Below are positions 26,952 to 35,094 of a DNA stretch of 64,000 nucleotides, piece by piece. The stretch covers positions 3,472,001 through 3,536,000 of the forward strand of contig NZ_CP142104.1 of the NCBI RefSeq assembly GCF_035751725.1, given 5' to 3'. How positions within the stretch are numbered: position 1 is the first letter of the stretch; each line of letters starts with the position of its first letter. Origin of the DNA: Pseudomonas frederiksbergensis. Lineage in GTDB: Bacteria; Pseudomonadota; Gammaproteobacteria; Pseudomonadales; Pseudomonadaceae. The translations under genes and the position numbers were made by a program. The notes below the pieces were generated by a model, which saw only the letters and a program-made list of their open reading frames with translations, was not told where the DNA came from and did not search any database.

Positions 26952-28364
26952 TCAGTCCGTGTAGCTCAACCGCGCCGCTTTGCTATGCCGGGTTTGCCCG
27001 CGTGTTGCCAGGCAGTAGTACAACGGGCACGTCACCACCAAGCCCACCAGCCAAGACAGATCCGCACCCTCGACCAGATTGGCGTATGGGCCGACGTACA
27101 ACGACGTGTTGCCAAACGGCAATTGCACGATGATGCCAATGAAATAAGCAATGATCGCGTGGAGATTGAAGCGCCCGTAGATCCCGCCGTCCGCGCGGAA
27201 GATCGAAGTGATGTCGTACTCGCCACGCTTGATCAGGTAGAAGTCGATCAGATTGATCGAAGCCCACGGCACCAATACCAGCAACAGCGCCAGGATCAGC
27301 CCGATGAATTCAGAAATGAAATCCGCCGACGCACCGAGGGCGACCAGGCAGCAACCGGCCAATATTACGCTCGACAACACCACGCGCACCTTGATGCTCG
27401 GCGTCCACTGGCTGGCGAATGTCTGTATCGAGGTGATGATCGACAGCACCGCACCGTACAGATTCAGCGCGTTGTGGCTGATGATGTTGAGCAGGAAAAG
27501 CACCATCAGAATCGGCCCCAGCCACCCGGTTGATTGTTTTACCGCATCCATCGCTTCAGTGCCTTCCGGCGTCGCCAGCACAGCCACGGCGCCGAAGCTG
27601 AACGACAGGATTGTGCCCAGCGTCGCGCCCAGGTAAGTGGCCCAAAACGGTTTGGCGATGCCGATATCCGCCGGCAGGTAACGAGAGTAGTCCGACACAT
27701 AAGGCGAGAAACTGATCTGCCAGATGATCCCCAGCGACACCGTGGCCAGCCAGCCGGACAGGTTGAAATTGCCGCGAGTCAGGAAGTCCGCCGGCAAGTC
27801 ATGGGCGAAGATGTAGATGAATCCGGCCAGCAACGCGCCGCCCATCACCCAGGTACCAATGCGGTTGAGCGTGTGGATGAAGTTGTAGCCGATCACCCCG
27901 ATCGCGGTGGCGGCCAGTGCGCCGATCAGAATACTCAGCGGCGCCGGCACCGACGGCGCGATGCCGACGATGGATTTGCCGGCCAGCACGATGTTGGAAA
28001 TGAAAAAGCCGACGTAGATGATCGCCGCGAAGAACACGATCAGCAGCGCGCCGTAACGGCCGAACTGGCCACGGCTCTGGACCATTTGCGGAATGCCCAT
28101 GCGCGGCCCTTGGGCCGATGCCAGCGCAATCACCACACCGCCGATCAGGTGCCCCAGCGCAATCGCCAGCAGCCCCCAGAGCAGATCGAGATGGAACACT
28201 TGGACGACCATGGCGCCGGTAACGATGGGCAGTGGCGCGATGTTGGTGCTGAACCAAAGGGTAAACAGGTCGCGGGCCCTGCCATGGCGTTCCGCGAGTG
28301 GGACGTAATCGACCGTGTGATTCTCGATTAACGGGTCTTGCCGGGACATCTGGGACATGTGCAT
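26952..28364 (-). CDS. NCS1 family permease, purine-cytosine/allantoin type (copy 1)
   Basis: 470 residues with about 12 membrane segments. An inner-membrane cation-coupled importer of nucleobases and related N-heterocycles. FTLWFSTNIAPLPIVTGAMV, MGIPQMVQSRGQFGRYGALL and SPYVSDYSRYLPADIG carry the family signatures. The second NCS1 gene of the cluster is at 31236. Operator copy 4 lies 85 bases upstream of the start. The substrate is probably the ring compound degraded by the pathway or an analogue; the sequence alone does not define it. Confidence 0.92.
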   Translation of the reverse strand: MHMSQMSRQDPLIENHTVDYVPLAERHGRARDLFTLWFSTNIAPLPIVTGAMVVQVFHLDLLWGLLAIALGHLIGGVVIALASAQGPRMGIPQMVQSRGQFGRYGALLIVFFAAIIYVGFFISNIVLAGKSIVGIAPSVPAPLSILIGALAATAIGVIGYNFIHTLNRIGTWVMGGALLAGFIYIFAHDLPADFLTRGNFNLSGWLATVSLGIIWQISFSPYVSDYSRYLPADIGIAKPFWATYLGATLGTILSFSFGAVAVLATPEGTEAMDAVKQSTGWLGPILMVLFLLNIISHNALNLYGAVLSIITSIQTFASQWTPSIKVRVVLSSVILAGCCLVALGASADFISEFIGLILALLLVLVPWASINLIDFYLIKRGEYDITSIFRADGGIYGRFNLHAIIAYFIGIIVQLPFGNTSLYVGPYANLVEGADLSWLVGLVVTCPLYYCLATRGQTRHSKAARLSYTD

Positions 28365-28448
28365 GAACTCGAGTTTGTCTGATCTTGTATTTGTATGAAG
28401 CCAAACCAGAGGCGCTTTTCGGCGGCTCCTCAGATGCGAACCATATTA

Positions 28449-28458
28449 TGGTATTCCA
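28449..28458 (+). promoter_or_regulatory. Operator copy 4, TGGTATTCCA
   Basis: A one-base variant of the palindrome in CATATTATGGTATTCCAA, 85 bases before the NCS1 start on the opposite strand. Confidence 0.65.
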
Positions 28459-28620
28459 ACATTTCACAAGACTGATCCGATCGTTGAAGGGCAAGCTGAT
28501 CCGCTTTTATGAGGGTTCAACACACCCAACCTTGCACGATAGCCCCCGTAAACATTGGGCTTTGTCCCATATAAATGCGTTTATCGGCGGAAATAAAAAG
28601 CCCTTGCAAACGACGTATTA

Positions 28621-28630
28621 CGGTATACCA
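28621..28630 (+). promoter_or_regulatory. Operator copy 5, CGGTATACCA
   Basis: TATTACGGTATACCA differs from copies 1 and 2 at one base and lies 52 bases before the flavin reductase ATG. Confidence 0.7.
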
Positions 28631-28682
28631 TAAGACCTACAAACCTATAAGAACCATGCTCCAGCACCCGAGGACCCTTCCA

Positions 28683-29168
28683 ATGATCGATGCCGCCGTC
28701 TACAAACAAGTCATGGGCTCGTTCCCGTCCGGGGTAACGGTGATCACCACGCTGGATGACGACGGGCAGATCGTCGGCCTCACGGCCAGCGCGTTCAGCT
28801 CGCTGTCCATGGAGCCGGCCTTGGTGCTGTTCTGCCCCAACTACAGCTCCGACTCCTATCCGGTACTGATCAAGAACAAACGCTTTGCCATCCACGTGCT
28901 TTCCGGCAGTCAGCAAAGTGAAGCCTACGCTTTCGCCCGCAAAGGCAAGGACAAGGCGCAAGGGATCGAATGGACGTTGAGCGAACTGGGCAATCCGATC
29001 CTGGCCAACGCCACGGCTATCATTGAATGTGAGCTATGGCGCGAATATGAAGGTGGCGACCACGCGATCATGGTCGGCGCCGTGAAGAACCTGATAGTGC
29101 CGCAGCACACCGCCGGTCCGCTGGTGTACTGCCACGGCAAGATGGGCGCCCTGCCCGTCCTCGCCTGA
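28683..29168 (+). CDS. Flavin reductase family protein (copy 2)
   Basis: 161 residues from the ATG at 28683 (AGGA upstream). Same domain and length as the gene at 17328, with FPSGVTVITT, GLTASAFSSLS and IIECELWREYEGGDHAI. It lies 36 bases before the luciferase-like monooxygenase, so it is most likely that enzyme's reductase partner, passing FMNH2. Both copies are under the same operator type, so they would be made together. Confidence 0.94.
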   Translation: MIDAAVYKQVMGSFPSGVTVITTLDDDGQIVGLTASAFSSLSMEPALVLFCPNYSSDSYPVLIKNKRFAIHVLSGSQQSEAYAFARKGKDKAQGIEWTLSELGNPILANATAIIECELWREYEGGDHAIMVGAVKNLIVPQHTAGPLVYCHGKMGALPVLA

Positions 29169-29204
29169 ATCGACAGTCAATAATAAAGATCCGAGGTAAG
29201 CGTC

Positions 29205-30248
29205 ATGAAGTTTTCCCTGTTCGTGCACATGGAGCGTTGGGACGAAAGTGTCAGCCACCGCCAGTTGTTCGAAGACCTGACCGAACTGACCCTGATGGCC
29301 GAGGCTGGTGGCTTCAGCACCGTCTGGATCGGCGAACACCACGCCATGGAATACACCATCTCGCCAAGCCCGATGCCATTGCTCGCCTACCTGGCCGCCA
29401 GGACCACCACTATCCATCTTGGCGCCGGCACCATCATCGCGCCGTTCTGGCATCCGCTGCGGGTAGCGGGCGAATGCGCACTGCTGGATGTGATCAGTAA
29501 CGGGCGCATGGAAGTCGGCCTGGCCCGTGGTGCCTACCAAGTGGAATTCGACCGCATGGCCGGCGGCATGCCAGCTTCCTCCGGCGGCCAAGCCCTGCGG
29601 GAAATGGTTCCGGTGGTGCGCGCCCTGTGGCAAGGCGACTACGCCCACGACGGTGATATCTGGAAATTCCCCACCTCCACCAGCGTGCCCAAGCCGATCC
29701 AAAAGCCCAACCCGCCGATGTGGATCGCCGCCCGCGACCCGGACTCGCATAATTTCGCCGTCGCCAACGGTTGCAACGTCATGGTCACGCCGTTGATGAA
29801 AGGCGACGAAGAAGTGCTGGACCTGAAGAACAAGTTCCAGGCGGCCCTGGACAACAATCCCGACGTGGCGCGTCCGCAATTGATGGTGCTGCGCCACACC
29901 CACGTGCATGCCGTCGACGATCCCGAAGGCTGGAAGATCGGGGCCCGGGCGATTTCGAAGTTCTATCGCACCTTCGATGCCTGGTTCGGTAATAAGACGA
30001 CACCGGTCAACGGCTTCCTGGAACCGAGCCCTGAAGAAAAGTTCGCCGAGCGTCCGGAGTTCCAACTGGAAAGCCTGCACAAGACCGCCATGATCGGCAC
30101 CCCCGAGGAAATCATTCCGCGCATCAAGTATTACCAGGAACTGGGTGTTGATGAATTCAGCTTCTGGTGCGATAACAGCCTGCCCCACGCGGAGAAGAAA
30201 AAATCCCTGGAGCTGTTTATCAAGCATGTAGTCCCGGCGTTTCGCTGA
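29205..30248 (+). CDS. Luciferase-like (LLM class) flavin-dependent monooxygenase
   Basis: 347 residues, a TIM-barrel monooxygenase using FMNH2 and O2. MKFSLFVHMERWD opens the first strand. TVWIGEHHAMEY is the family EHH motif, and VISNGRMEVGLARGAYQVEF and PNPPMWIAARDPDS mark the flavin site. RutA, the pyridine oxygenase PyrA and the trigonelline oxygenase TgnB are of this class and open N-heterocyclic rings. It is not RutA itself, whose N-terminus and spacing differ. As the only oxygenase of this class in the regulon it is the best candidate for the ring-opening step. The A-rich CAATAATAAAG and GAGG precede the ATG. Confidence 0.92.
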   Translation: MKFSLFVHMERWDESVSHRQLFEDLTELTLMAEAGGFSTVWIGEHHAMEYTISPSPMPLLAYLAARTTTIHLGAGTIIAPFWHPLRVAGECALLDVISNGRMEVGLARGAYQVEFDRMAGGMPASSGGQALREMVPVVRALWQGDYAHDGDIWKFPTSTSVPKPIQKPNPPMWIAARDPDSHNFAVANGCNVMVTPLMKGDEEVLDLKNKFQAALDNNPDVARPQLMVLRHTHVHAVDDPEGWKIGARAISKFYRTFDAWFGNKTTPVNGFLEPSPEEKFAERPEFQLESLHKTAMIGTPEEIIPRIKYYQELGVDEFSFWCDNSLPHAEKKKSLELFIKHVVPAFR

Positions 30249-30310
30249 GTCCACCAACCTGCCCCTCGGACGCGAAGCCGGGGGCTGACTGACGTGTAGG
30301 GTCGATTTCA

Positions 30311-30463
30311 ATGATCAATGATCTGCGCCCATCACTTGCCCTTCCCTCCGGCGCCGAGCAGGTTTACATGCGCGGCGAATGGACCGCTTCGCATCTCCAT
30401 TTCAAGCGCCTGCGCGCCAGCGTTACCGCCAAGCAGAACGGTTTCTGGCAACCCGTTCACTGA
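30311..30463 (+). CDS. Possible small protein, 50 residues
   Basis: An ATG at 30311 with AGGG about 9 bases upstream opens a 50-residue frame (MINDLRPSLALPSGAEQVYM at the start, QNGFWQPVH at the end) between the monooxygenase and the isochorismatase-type gene. There is no family match I recognise; it may be a real small gene or the relic of a larger one. A G/C hairpin (30263-30287) without a U-run lies just before it. Confidence 0.3.
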   Translation: MINDLRPSLALPSGAEQVYMRGEWTASHLHFKRLRASVTAKQNGFWQPVH

Positions 30464-30552
30464 GCACAACCGAACTGGAATACATGCACCCGCGTCTCGT
30501 CATCACGAGGCGCGCCCGGTGCTTTATGCTTCGCCATGATCAGGTTTGCTCA

Positions 30553-31230
30553 ATGAACAATAAAAACGCGCTGTTGATCATCGACATGCAGCAGGAGGAC
30601 GGTTTCGTCCTGGACCACTTCGACACGGTGCAAACCAACACCGCCGCCCTGCTCGAGACCGCCCGCCGCCTGCGGGTGCCTGTCATCTATACCCGCCACA
30701 TCAATCAGGCCGACGGCAGTGACTTGCCGCATGGCGAACCGCTAGCGGCCGATGGCGGTCCCAGCAGTTACCGTGCCAGCACCCGCCAAGTGGAAATCAT
30801 CGAACGCCTGGCGCCGCAGCCTGAAGAAATCGTTATCGACAAGAGCCGTTACAGCGCCTTCCATCGCACCGATCTGGATGCCCGCCTCAAGGCGCTCGGG
30901 GTCGATACCCTGATCATCTGCGGCGTGCAGACCGATGTATGCGTGCTCAGCACGGCATTCGATGCTTTCGCCCTGGGTTTTCATATCCAGCTGGTTAGCG
31001 ATGCCTGCACGACGACCACGCCAGCGGGACACTACTCGGCGCTGTTGATCATGGCCAACTGGGTCTACGCGCTGGAAATCCTGACTTGCGCCGAATGCCT
31101 GCGAGCCCTGGAAAACCGCAAGTACCTAAGCCTGATCCCTGAGCGTCCGGACTTGTTCGCCCACCAGCCCCATGAGCTGGAAAGCACCATCGCCCGTTTG
31201 CAAACCCATCTCGTCCGGACTCAGGAGTAA
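30553..31230 (+). CDS. Isochorismatase-family cysteine hydrolase
   Basis: 225 residues from the ATG at 30553; the frame extends upstream to 30379 but without a good site. The cysteine-hydrolase triad is complete: Asp11 in LLIIDMQ, Lys97 in IDKSRYSAF and Cys130 in CGVQTDVCV. Members include RutB (ureidoacrylate amidohydrolase), N-carbamoylsarcosine amidase, maleamate amidase and nicotinamidase. They usually release ammonia or amines from amides, which fits a later step after opening an N-containing ring. It lies five bases before NCS1 copy 2. Confidence 0.92.
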   Translation: MNNKNALLIIDMQQEDGFVLDHFDTVQTNTAALLETARRLRVPVIYTRHINQADGSDLPHGEPLAADGGPSSYRASTRQVEIIERLAPQPEEIVIDKSRYSAFHRTDLDARLKALGVDTLIICGVQTDVCVLSTAFDAFALGFHIQLVSDACTTTTPAGHYSALLIMANWVYALEILTCAECLRALENRKYLSLIPERPDLFAHQPHELESTIARLQTHLVRTQE

Positions 31231-31235
31231 TCGCC

Positions 31236-32597
31236 ATGCAAGTCGAAAAAAGAAGCATCGATTTCATCCCTGAGCAAGAACGCCATGGCCAGCCCGGCTC
31301 TCTGTTCTTCATCTGGTTTGGCGCGAACATGAACGTCACGACCATCGCGTCCGGCGTGCTGCCGGTAGCGATGGGGTTGAATCTGTTCTGGAGCGCACTG
31401 GCGATCATCGTCGGCTCACTGGTGGGGGCGATTTTCATGGCCTCCCATTCTGCCCAGGGACCGAAGCTCGGCATCCCGCAAATGATCCAGAGCCGGGCGC
31501 AGTTCGGCGTGCTGGGCGCCGTGCTGCCGCTGCTGTTCGTGATGCTCATTTACTTGGGCTTTTTCGTCAGCAACACCTTGCTCGCCGCGCAGGCATTGGA
31601 GTCCGTCAGTCCGTTGCCGGCCACAGGCAATATCTACCTGATCGGAGCATTGTGCTTTGTCGTCGCGCTCTATGGCTATCGCCTGATTCATCGCCTGCAG
31701 AAAGTACTGTCGCTTCTATCGCTGTTGGTGTTTATCGCCGCTACGGTGCTCGCCTTGCAGTTGCCGGTCCCGGCCGAACAATGGCTGCCGACGGGTTTCT
31801 CGTTGTCGAAATTTCTGGTGGCGGTGAGCATAGCCGTGACCTGGCAACTGTCCTATGCGCCTTATGTCGCCGACTACTCGCGTTACCTGCCGAGCAGTAC
31901 GTCAGCCGTCAAAGTGTTCTGGTACAGCTACGCGGGCACGGTCAGCGGTGGGACCTGGATGATGATTCTCGGGGCGATTCTCAGCGTTGGCATCACGGAT
32001 TTTTCCAGCAACGTCAGCAGCCATGTCGCGGGGTTGTTTGGTAGCGGTGCGCTGCTGTTATTCGCCTTCATTATCTATGGCCAGGTGTCGATCAACGTCT
32101 TCAACCTGTACGGCGCCTTCATGTCGACCATCACCGTGATCGAACCCTTCGCGCGGCTCAAGGTGACGCCTCGAGTGCGTGGTGTGTTCATGCTAGTGAT
32201 CAGTCTGGTGGCAACGGCCTTGTGCACCATCAGCCAGGACGACTTCATCAACTTTTTCCTCAACTTCATTTTCTTCATGAGTTACTTCCTTATCCCCTGG
32301 ACGGCGATCAACCTGGTGGATTACTACTGCTTGCGCAAAGGCCGGTACCGGATCGATGACATCTTCGACAAAGACGGGATCTACGGGCGCATCAACTGGA
32401 TCGCTTGCGGCAGTTTCGTGCTGGCGATCGTTCTGGAAATCCCCTTCATGAACACAACGTTGTATGTCGGTCCGGTAGCCAATGCCCTGGATGGCGTAGA
32501 CCTGGCCTGGATCGTCGGGCTGCTGGTGCCGGCCCTGAGCTATTACGGGTTGATGAAACGGGACAAGCGAACCCTGGAAGTCAGCGAATTGTCCTGA
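31236..32597 (+). CDS. NCS1 family permease, purine-cytosine/allantoin type (copy 2)
   Basis: 453 residues with about 12 membrane segments, homologous to the permease at 26952. LFFIWFGANMNVTTIASGVL, LGIPQMIQSRAQFGVLGAVL and APYVADYSRYLPSS show the same conserved blocks. It is the last gene of the reductase/monooxygenase/amidase operon. Two related carriers plus an ABC importer in one regulon suggest several related ring compounds, or uptake at different affinity. A stem-loop follows. Confidence 0.92.
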   Translation: MQVEKRSIDFIPEQERHGQPGSLFFIWFGANMNVTTIASGVLPVAMGLNLFWSALAIIVGSLVGAIFMASHSAQGPKLGIPQMIQSRAQFGVLGAVLPLLFVMLIYLGFFVSNTLLAAQALESVSPLPATGNIYLIGALCFVVALYGYRLIHRLQKVLSLLSLLVFIAATVLALQLPVPAEQWLPTGFSLSKFLVAVSIAVTWQLSYAPYVADYSRYLPSSTSAVKVFWYSYAGTVSGGTWMMILGAILSVGITDFSSNVSSHVAGLFGSGALLLFAFIIYGQVSINVFNLYGAFMSTITVIEPFARLKVTPRVRGVFMLVISLVATALCTISQDDFINFFLNFIFFMSYFLIPWTAINLVDYYCLRKGRYRIDDIFDKDGIYGRINWIACGSFVLAIVLEIPFMNTTLYVGPVANALDGVDLAWIVGLLVPALSYYGLMKRDKRTLEVSELS

Positions 32598-32605
32598 TAG
32601 CCCCG

Positions 32606-32628
32606 ACGCCGGGTGCGATACCCGGCGT
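32606..32628 (+). terminator. Stem-loop after NCS1 copy 2
   Basis: ACGCCGGGT-GCGAT-ACCCGGCGT, nine perfect pairs eight bases after the stop; the following TGTCCTTC is only weakly U-rich. Confidence 0.55.
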
Positions 32629-32865
32629 TGTCCTTCGCTCGACGGCACATCGCAGATGGCCCAAGGCAATGGGCGATAACGAAACGTGCTCAACGCTCGT
32701 TAAGCATGTCAGTGCGCGATACCTACCAGCACGAATACCGATTGGTTTGCGGGACAAACCTGGCCTTATATTTTGGTGTTGAAAAACAATCAGATGAATA
32801 ACAACCGCACCAAGTGCCTATCAGGTTCAAGACCCGTTGCCCCTGCCAAAAGCGAGAACACGCTC

Positions 32866-33600
32866 ATGATAAAAATCCTAGCCGCTGTACGCAGAAAACC
32901 CGGAATGACCCATGCCGAGTTTTTAAACTATGTGGAGCACACACACGGAGCGATCGCTAAAGCCAAGCCGTTAGGCGTTAAAAGGTACGTGCAGAACCAT
33001 GTCATCGACGCGGCTTTCGGGGTTGACGCCGACAATGCCTACGCACAGTCCTTCCACAAAGATTCCATTACGGAGCTGTTTTTTGAAGACGCGCCAGGTT
33101 TGATTCGCACCTTCAGCGATCCCTATACGCAGCAAACCGTAGGCCCCGATGCAAGGAACTTCGCTGACCTTTCCGAGCAGCTCGCTCAATTGATGGATGA
33201 ATTGGAGACGGCTAGCACCGCTACAGCGCCTCTCCCATGGAAGGTGATGATCCTGCTGAAGAAGAATCCAGCCATGGCGCTCGATCGTTTTTTCGACGCT
33301 TGGGACGCAGCTCACGAGAGCATTACCCGGGAACAACCTGGCTTCCAGAACGCCTTACGCCGGTATGTTCGCTCCCGGTACTTACCCGAGGGTGACAAGG
33401 TGACGGCCTATTTCGGGCCGAACATCAACGTATACGAAGGTGCCTCCAGCCTGTGGTTTGAAAATGAAGCGGACTTTTCTTTCTTTAGGCAGTATCAGCG
33501 AGCGCTGTTTCAAAAACTTGCCGAGGACGGCGTCGCGCTGACATCGGCGTCTTTTTTTGCCTACGTCAAAGAGGTCGTTATTTTCGATCACTGCTCCTGA
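32866..33600 (+). CDS. EthD-domain protein (dimeric alpha/beta-barrel)
   Basis: 244 residues from the ATG at 32866; longer in-frame starts at 32773 and 32794 are possible. It contains two ferredoxin-like repeats. The first begins IKILAAVRRKPGMTHAEFLN with YVEHTHG, the classic EthD motif; the second begins WKVMILLKKNPAMALDRFFD with WDAAHE. EthD proteins are accessory or degradative proteins found with oxygenases. It stands alone on the plus strand between the N-heterocycle cluster and the aromatic region, convergent with an FAD monooxygenase. Substrate unknown. Confidence 0.85.
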   Translation: MIKILAAVRRKPGMTHAEFLNYVEHTHGAIAKAKPLGVKRYVQNHVIDAAFGVDADNAYAQSFHKDSITELFFEDAPGLIRTFSDPYTQQTVGPDARNFADLSEQLAQLMDELETASTATAPLPWKVMILLKKNPAMALDRFFDAWDAAHESITREQPGFQNALRRYVRSRYLPEGDKVTAYFGPNINVYEGASSLWFENEADFSFFRQYQRALFQKLAEDGVALTSASFFAYVKEVVIFDHCS

Positions 33601-33610
33601 AGACCAGCAG

Positions 33611-33639
33611 CGCGACCCTTCCCATTCAGAAGGGTCGCG
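33611..33639. terminator. Bidirectional stem-loop terminator
   Basis: CGCGACCCTTC, seven-base loop, GAAGGGTCGCG, eleven perfect pairs in the 44-base gap between convergent genes. Confidence 0.7.
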
Positions 33640-33644
33640 ATCAC

Positions 33645-34778
33645 TCAGATAGGCTCAGCCAACGTCGCAGTAGACTCCCGCATGATCTGCGCATGCTCTT
33701 CCTTGTCCCCACCACTTTTCTCTATCTCGCACAGCCGTGCGGAGTTCTCGACCACGAGTTGGCAACGCTCCCAGCGCCGCGTTTCGAACCGGCTCAGGGC
33801 CGTCTGTAGATTGCTATTGCCGAGCAATTCTTCGGCAAGCACGATGGCGCTCTCGATACCGATGCCAGCTCCGGAGGCCAGGTGCGGCGTGGTGGCATGC
33901 ACTGTGTCGCCGATCAGCACGATACGACCCTTGTGCCAGGGCAGCGGCACCAACAGATTGGCCAGCGGACGATAGTCGATATTGGCGCCCGTCTCGTACA
34001 GTTGCGGCACCAGCGTTTGCAGGATCGGGGCTGGAAACTCACTTAGCAGGCGCGCCATTTCACCCGGCCAACTGGCCGGATCGATCCACTCGGAAAACTC
34101 GCGGTTCTCCATGAGGAACATGTACATGTGCGTTTCGGAGATCGGATTGACGCCAACCTTGGTGCGTCCCAGCCAATGACTGGGACGCACGATTTCCGGC
34201 GGACGCTTCAGCACCGCGCGCCAGACGCTCTGATGAATGGGTTTTGGCGAGGGTGCTTGCGGGAAAAAGTCCTTTCGCGTTCGCGAATGCACGCCATCAG
34301 CGGCAACGACGAGGTCATAGCGTTCAGTGGTCCCGTCGGTGAAAGACACGTCAATGCCATCGTCATGCTCGATGACGCTGTCGTAGGTGATGCCCAGGCG
34401 CACACGGGTCCCCACTTCCCGCGTCCTGTCGGCAAATATTCGAGCCAGTACCGGGCGCAGGATGCCGCCACCACAGGGAATCGGTTTATCGCTGACCGGC
34501 GGGCGAAGCGCCAATTGCACGATCAGGTCGCCCACCGGTGAAAACACATCGAAATTGGTCGACAGGTACCCTTCCCCGGCGACCCTTTCCAGAATCCCAA
34601 CCGTATCAAGCGCTCGCAGCGTGGGCCCACTGAGCGTAATCCCCGCCCCCAAAGGACACCACAACGGATCGATTTCGACGAGGTCCACTTCGACGCCCTG
34701 GCGGGCGAGCTGGATAGCCGCGGTCATACCGGAGAATCCGCCTCCGATCACCAGGACCTTACTGACTGCTGCAATCAT
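33645..34778 (-). CDS. FAD-dependent aromatic monooxygenase (copy 1)
   Basis: 377 residues from the ATG at 34778 (AGGAG 6 bases upstream). A class A flavoprotein hydroxylase of the salicylate/6-hydroxynicotinate hydroxylase type. Dinucleotide fold VLVIGGGFSGMTAA at the N-terminus, the DG motif in VVAADGVHSRTR and the GD motif in VLIGDTVHATTPHLASGAG are present. It is a paralogue of the gene at 55137, and both end in AEPI. It probably hydroxylates an aromatic acid. It lies 316 bases downstream of the dehydrogenase gene, with an A-rich GAATAAGAATAATTAGGAG leader that may be an Hfq/Crc site, so it may have its own promoter. Confidence 0.92.
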   Translation of the reverse strand: MIAAVSKVLVIGGGFSGMTAAIQLARQGVEVDLVEIDPLWCPLGAGITLSGPTLRALDTVGILERVAGEGYLSTNFDVFSPVGDLIVQLALRPPVSDKPIPCGGGILRPVLARIFADRTREVGTRVRLGITYDSVIEHDDGIDVSFTDGTTERYDLVVAADGVHSRTRKDFFPQAPSPKPIHQSVWRAVLKRPPEIVRPSHWLGRTKVGVNPISETHMYMFLMENREFSEWIDPASWPGEMARLLSEFPAPILQTLVPQLYETGANIDYRPLANLLVPLPWHKGRIVLIGDTVHATTPHLASGAGIGIESAIVLAEELLGNSNLQTALSRFETRRWERCQLVVENSARLCEIEKSGGDKEEHAQIMRESTATLAEPI

Positions 34779-35094
34779 CACGCTCTCCTAATTATTCTTA
34801 TTCACTCGGGCAGACATTGCATGGCGCACCGACGAGCTCTGCGGCGTCATCGCATCAACGCCGCAGAAATAGGGAAATGCCGACGTAAAATGCCGGATCA
34901 GCCACGAGACTATCGAATCGGATTCCAGCGCTGAAATCGCTTTGCACAATCCGAGGTATCGCTGGCGGCGATGGGTCTCGCAGGTAAGCCGAGGGCATTG
35001 CTCGGAGTGCCTGCCTTTGCGGCAGAACAAATACAAAAGCCGATGAACGACGGCTCACACGAACCGCCGTCCACCGGCCTTTAACGACGGTTGT
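34779..35094. other. Intergenic region, 316 bp
   Basis: Between the FAD monooxygenase and the dehydrogenase. Two overlapping minus-strand frames (67 and 82 codons) have no recognisable domain or good ribosome binding site. A promoter for the monooxygenase is likely here. Confidence 0.5.

Larger units (their letters stand above)
28365..28682. other. Divergent promoter region, 318 bp
   Basis: Separates NCS1 copy 1 from the flavin reductase/monooxygenase operon. It holds one operator for each direction (28449-28458 and 28621-28630) and no credible gene. Confidence 0.7.

Noticed and set aside
29205..30248. Calling the monooxygenase RutA and the cluster a uracil (rut) operon
   Set aside because: The N-terminus and motif spacing differ from RutA, RutC- and RutE-like genes are absent, and an SSADH-type end enzyme does not fit the Rut pathway.
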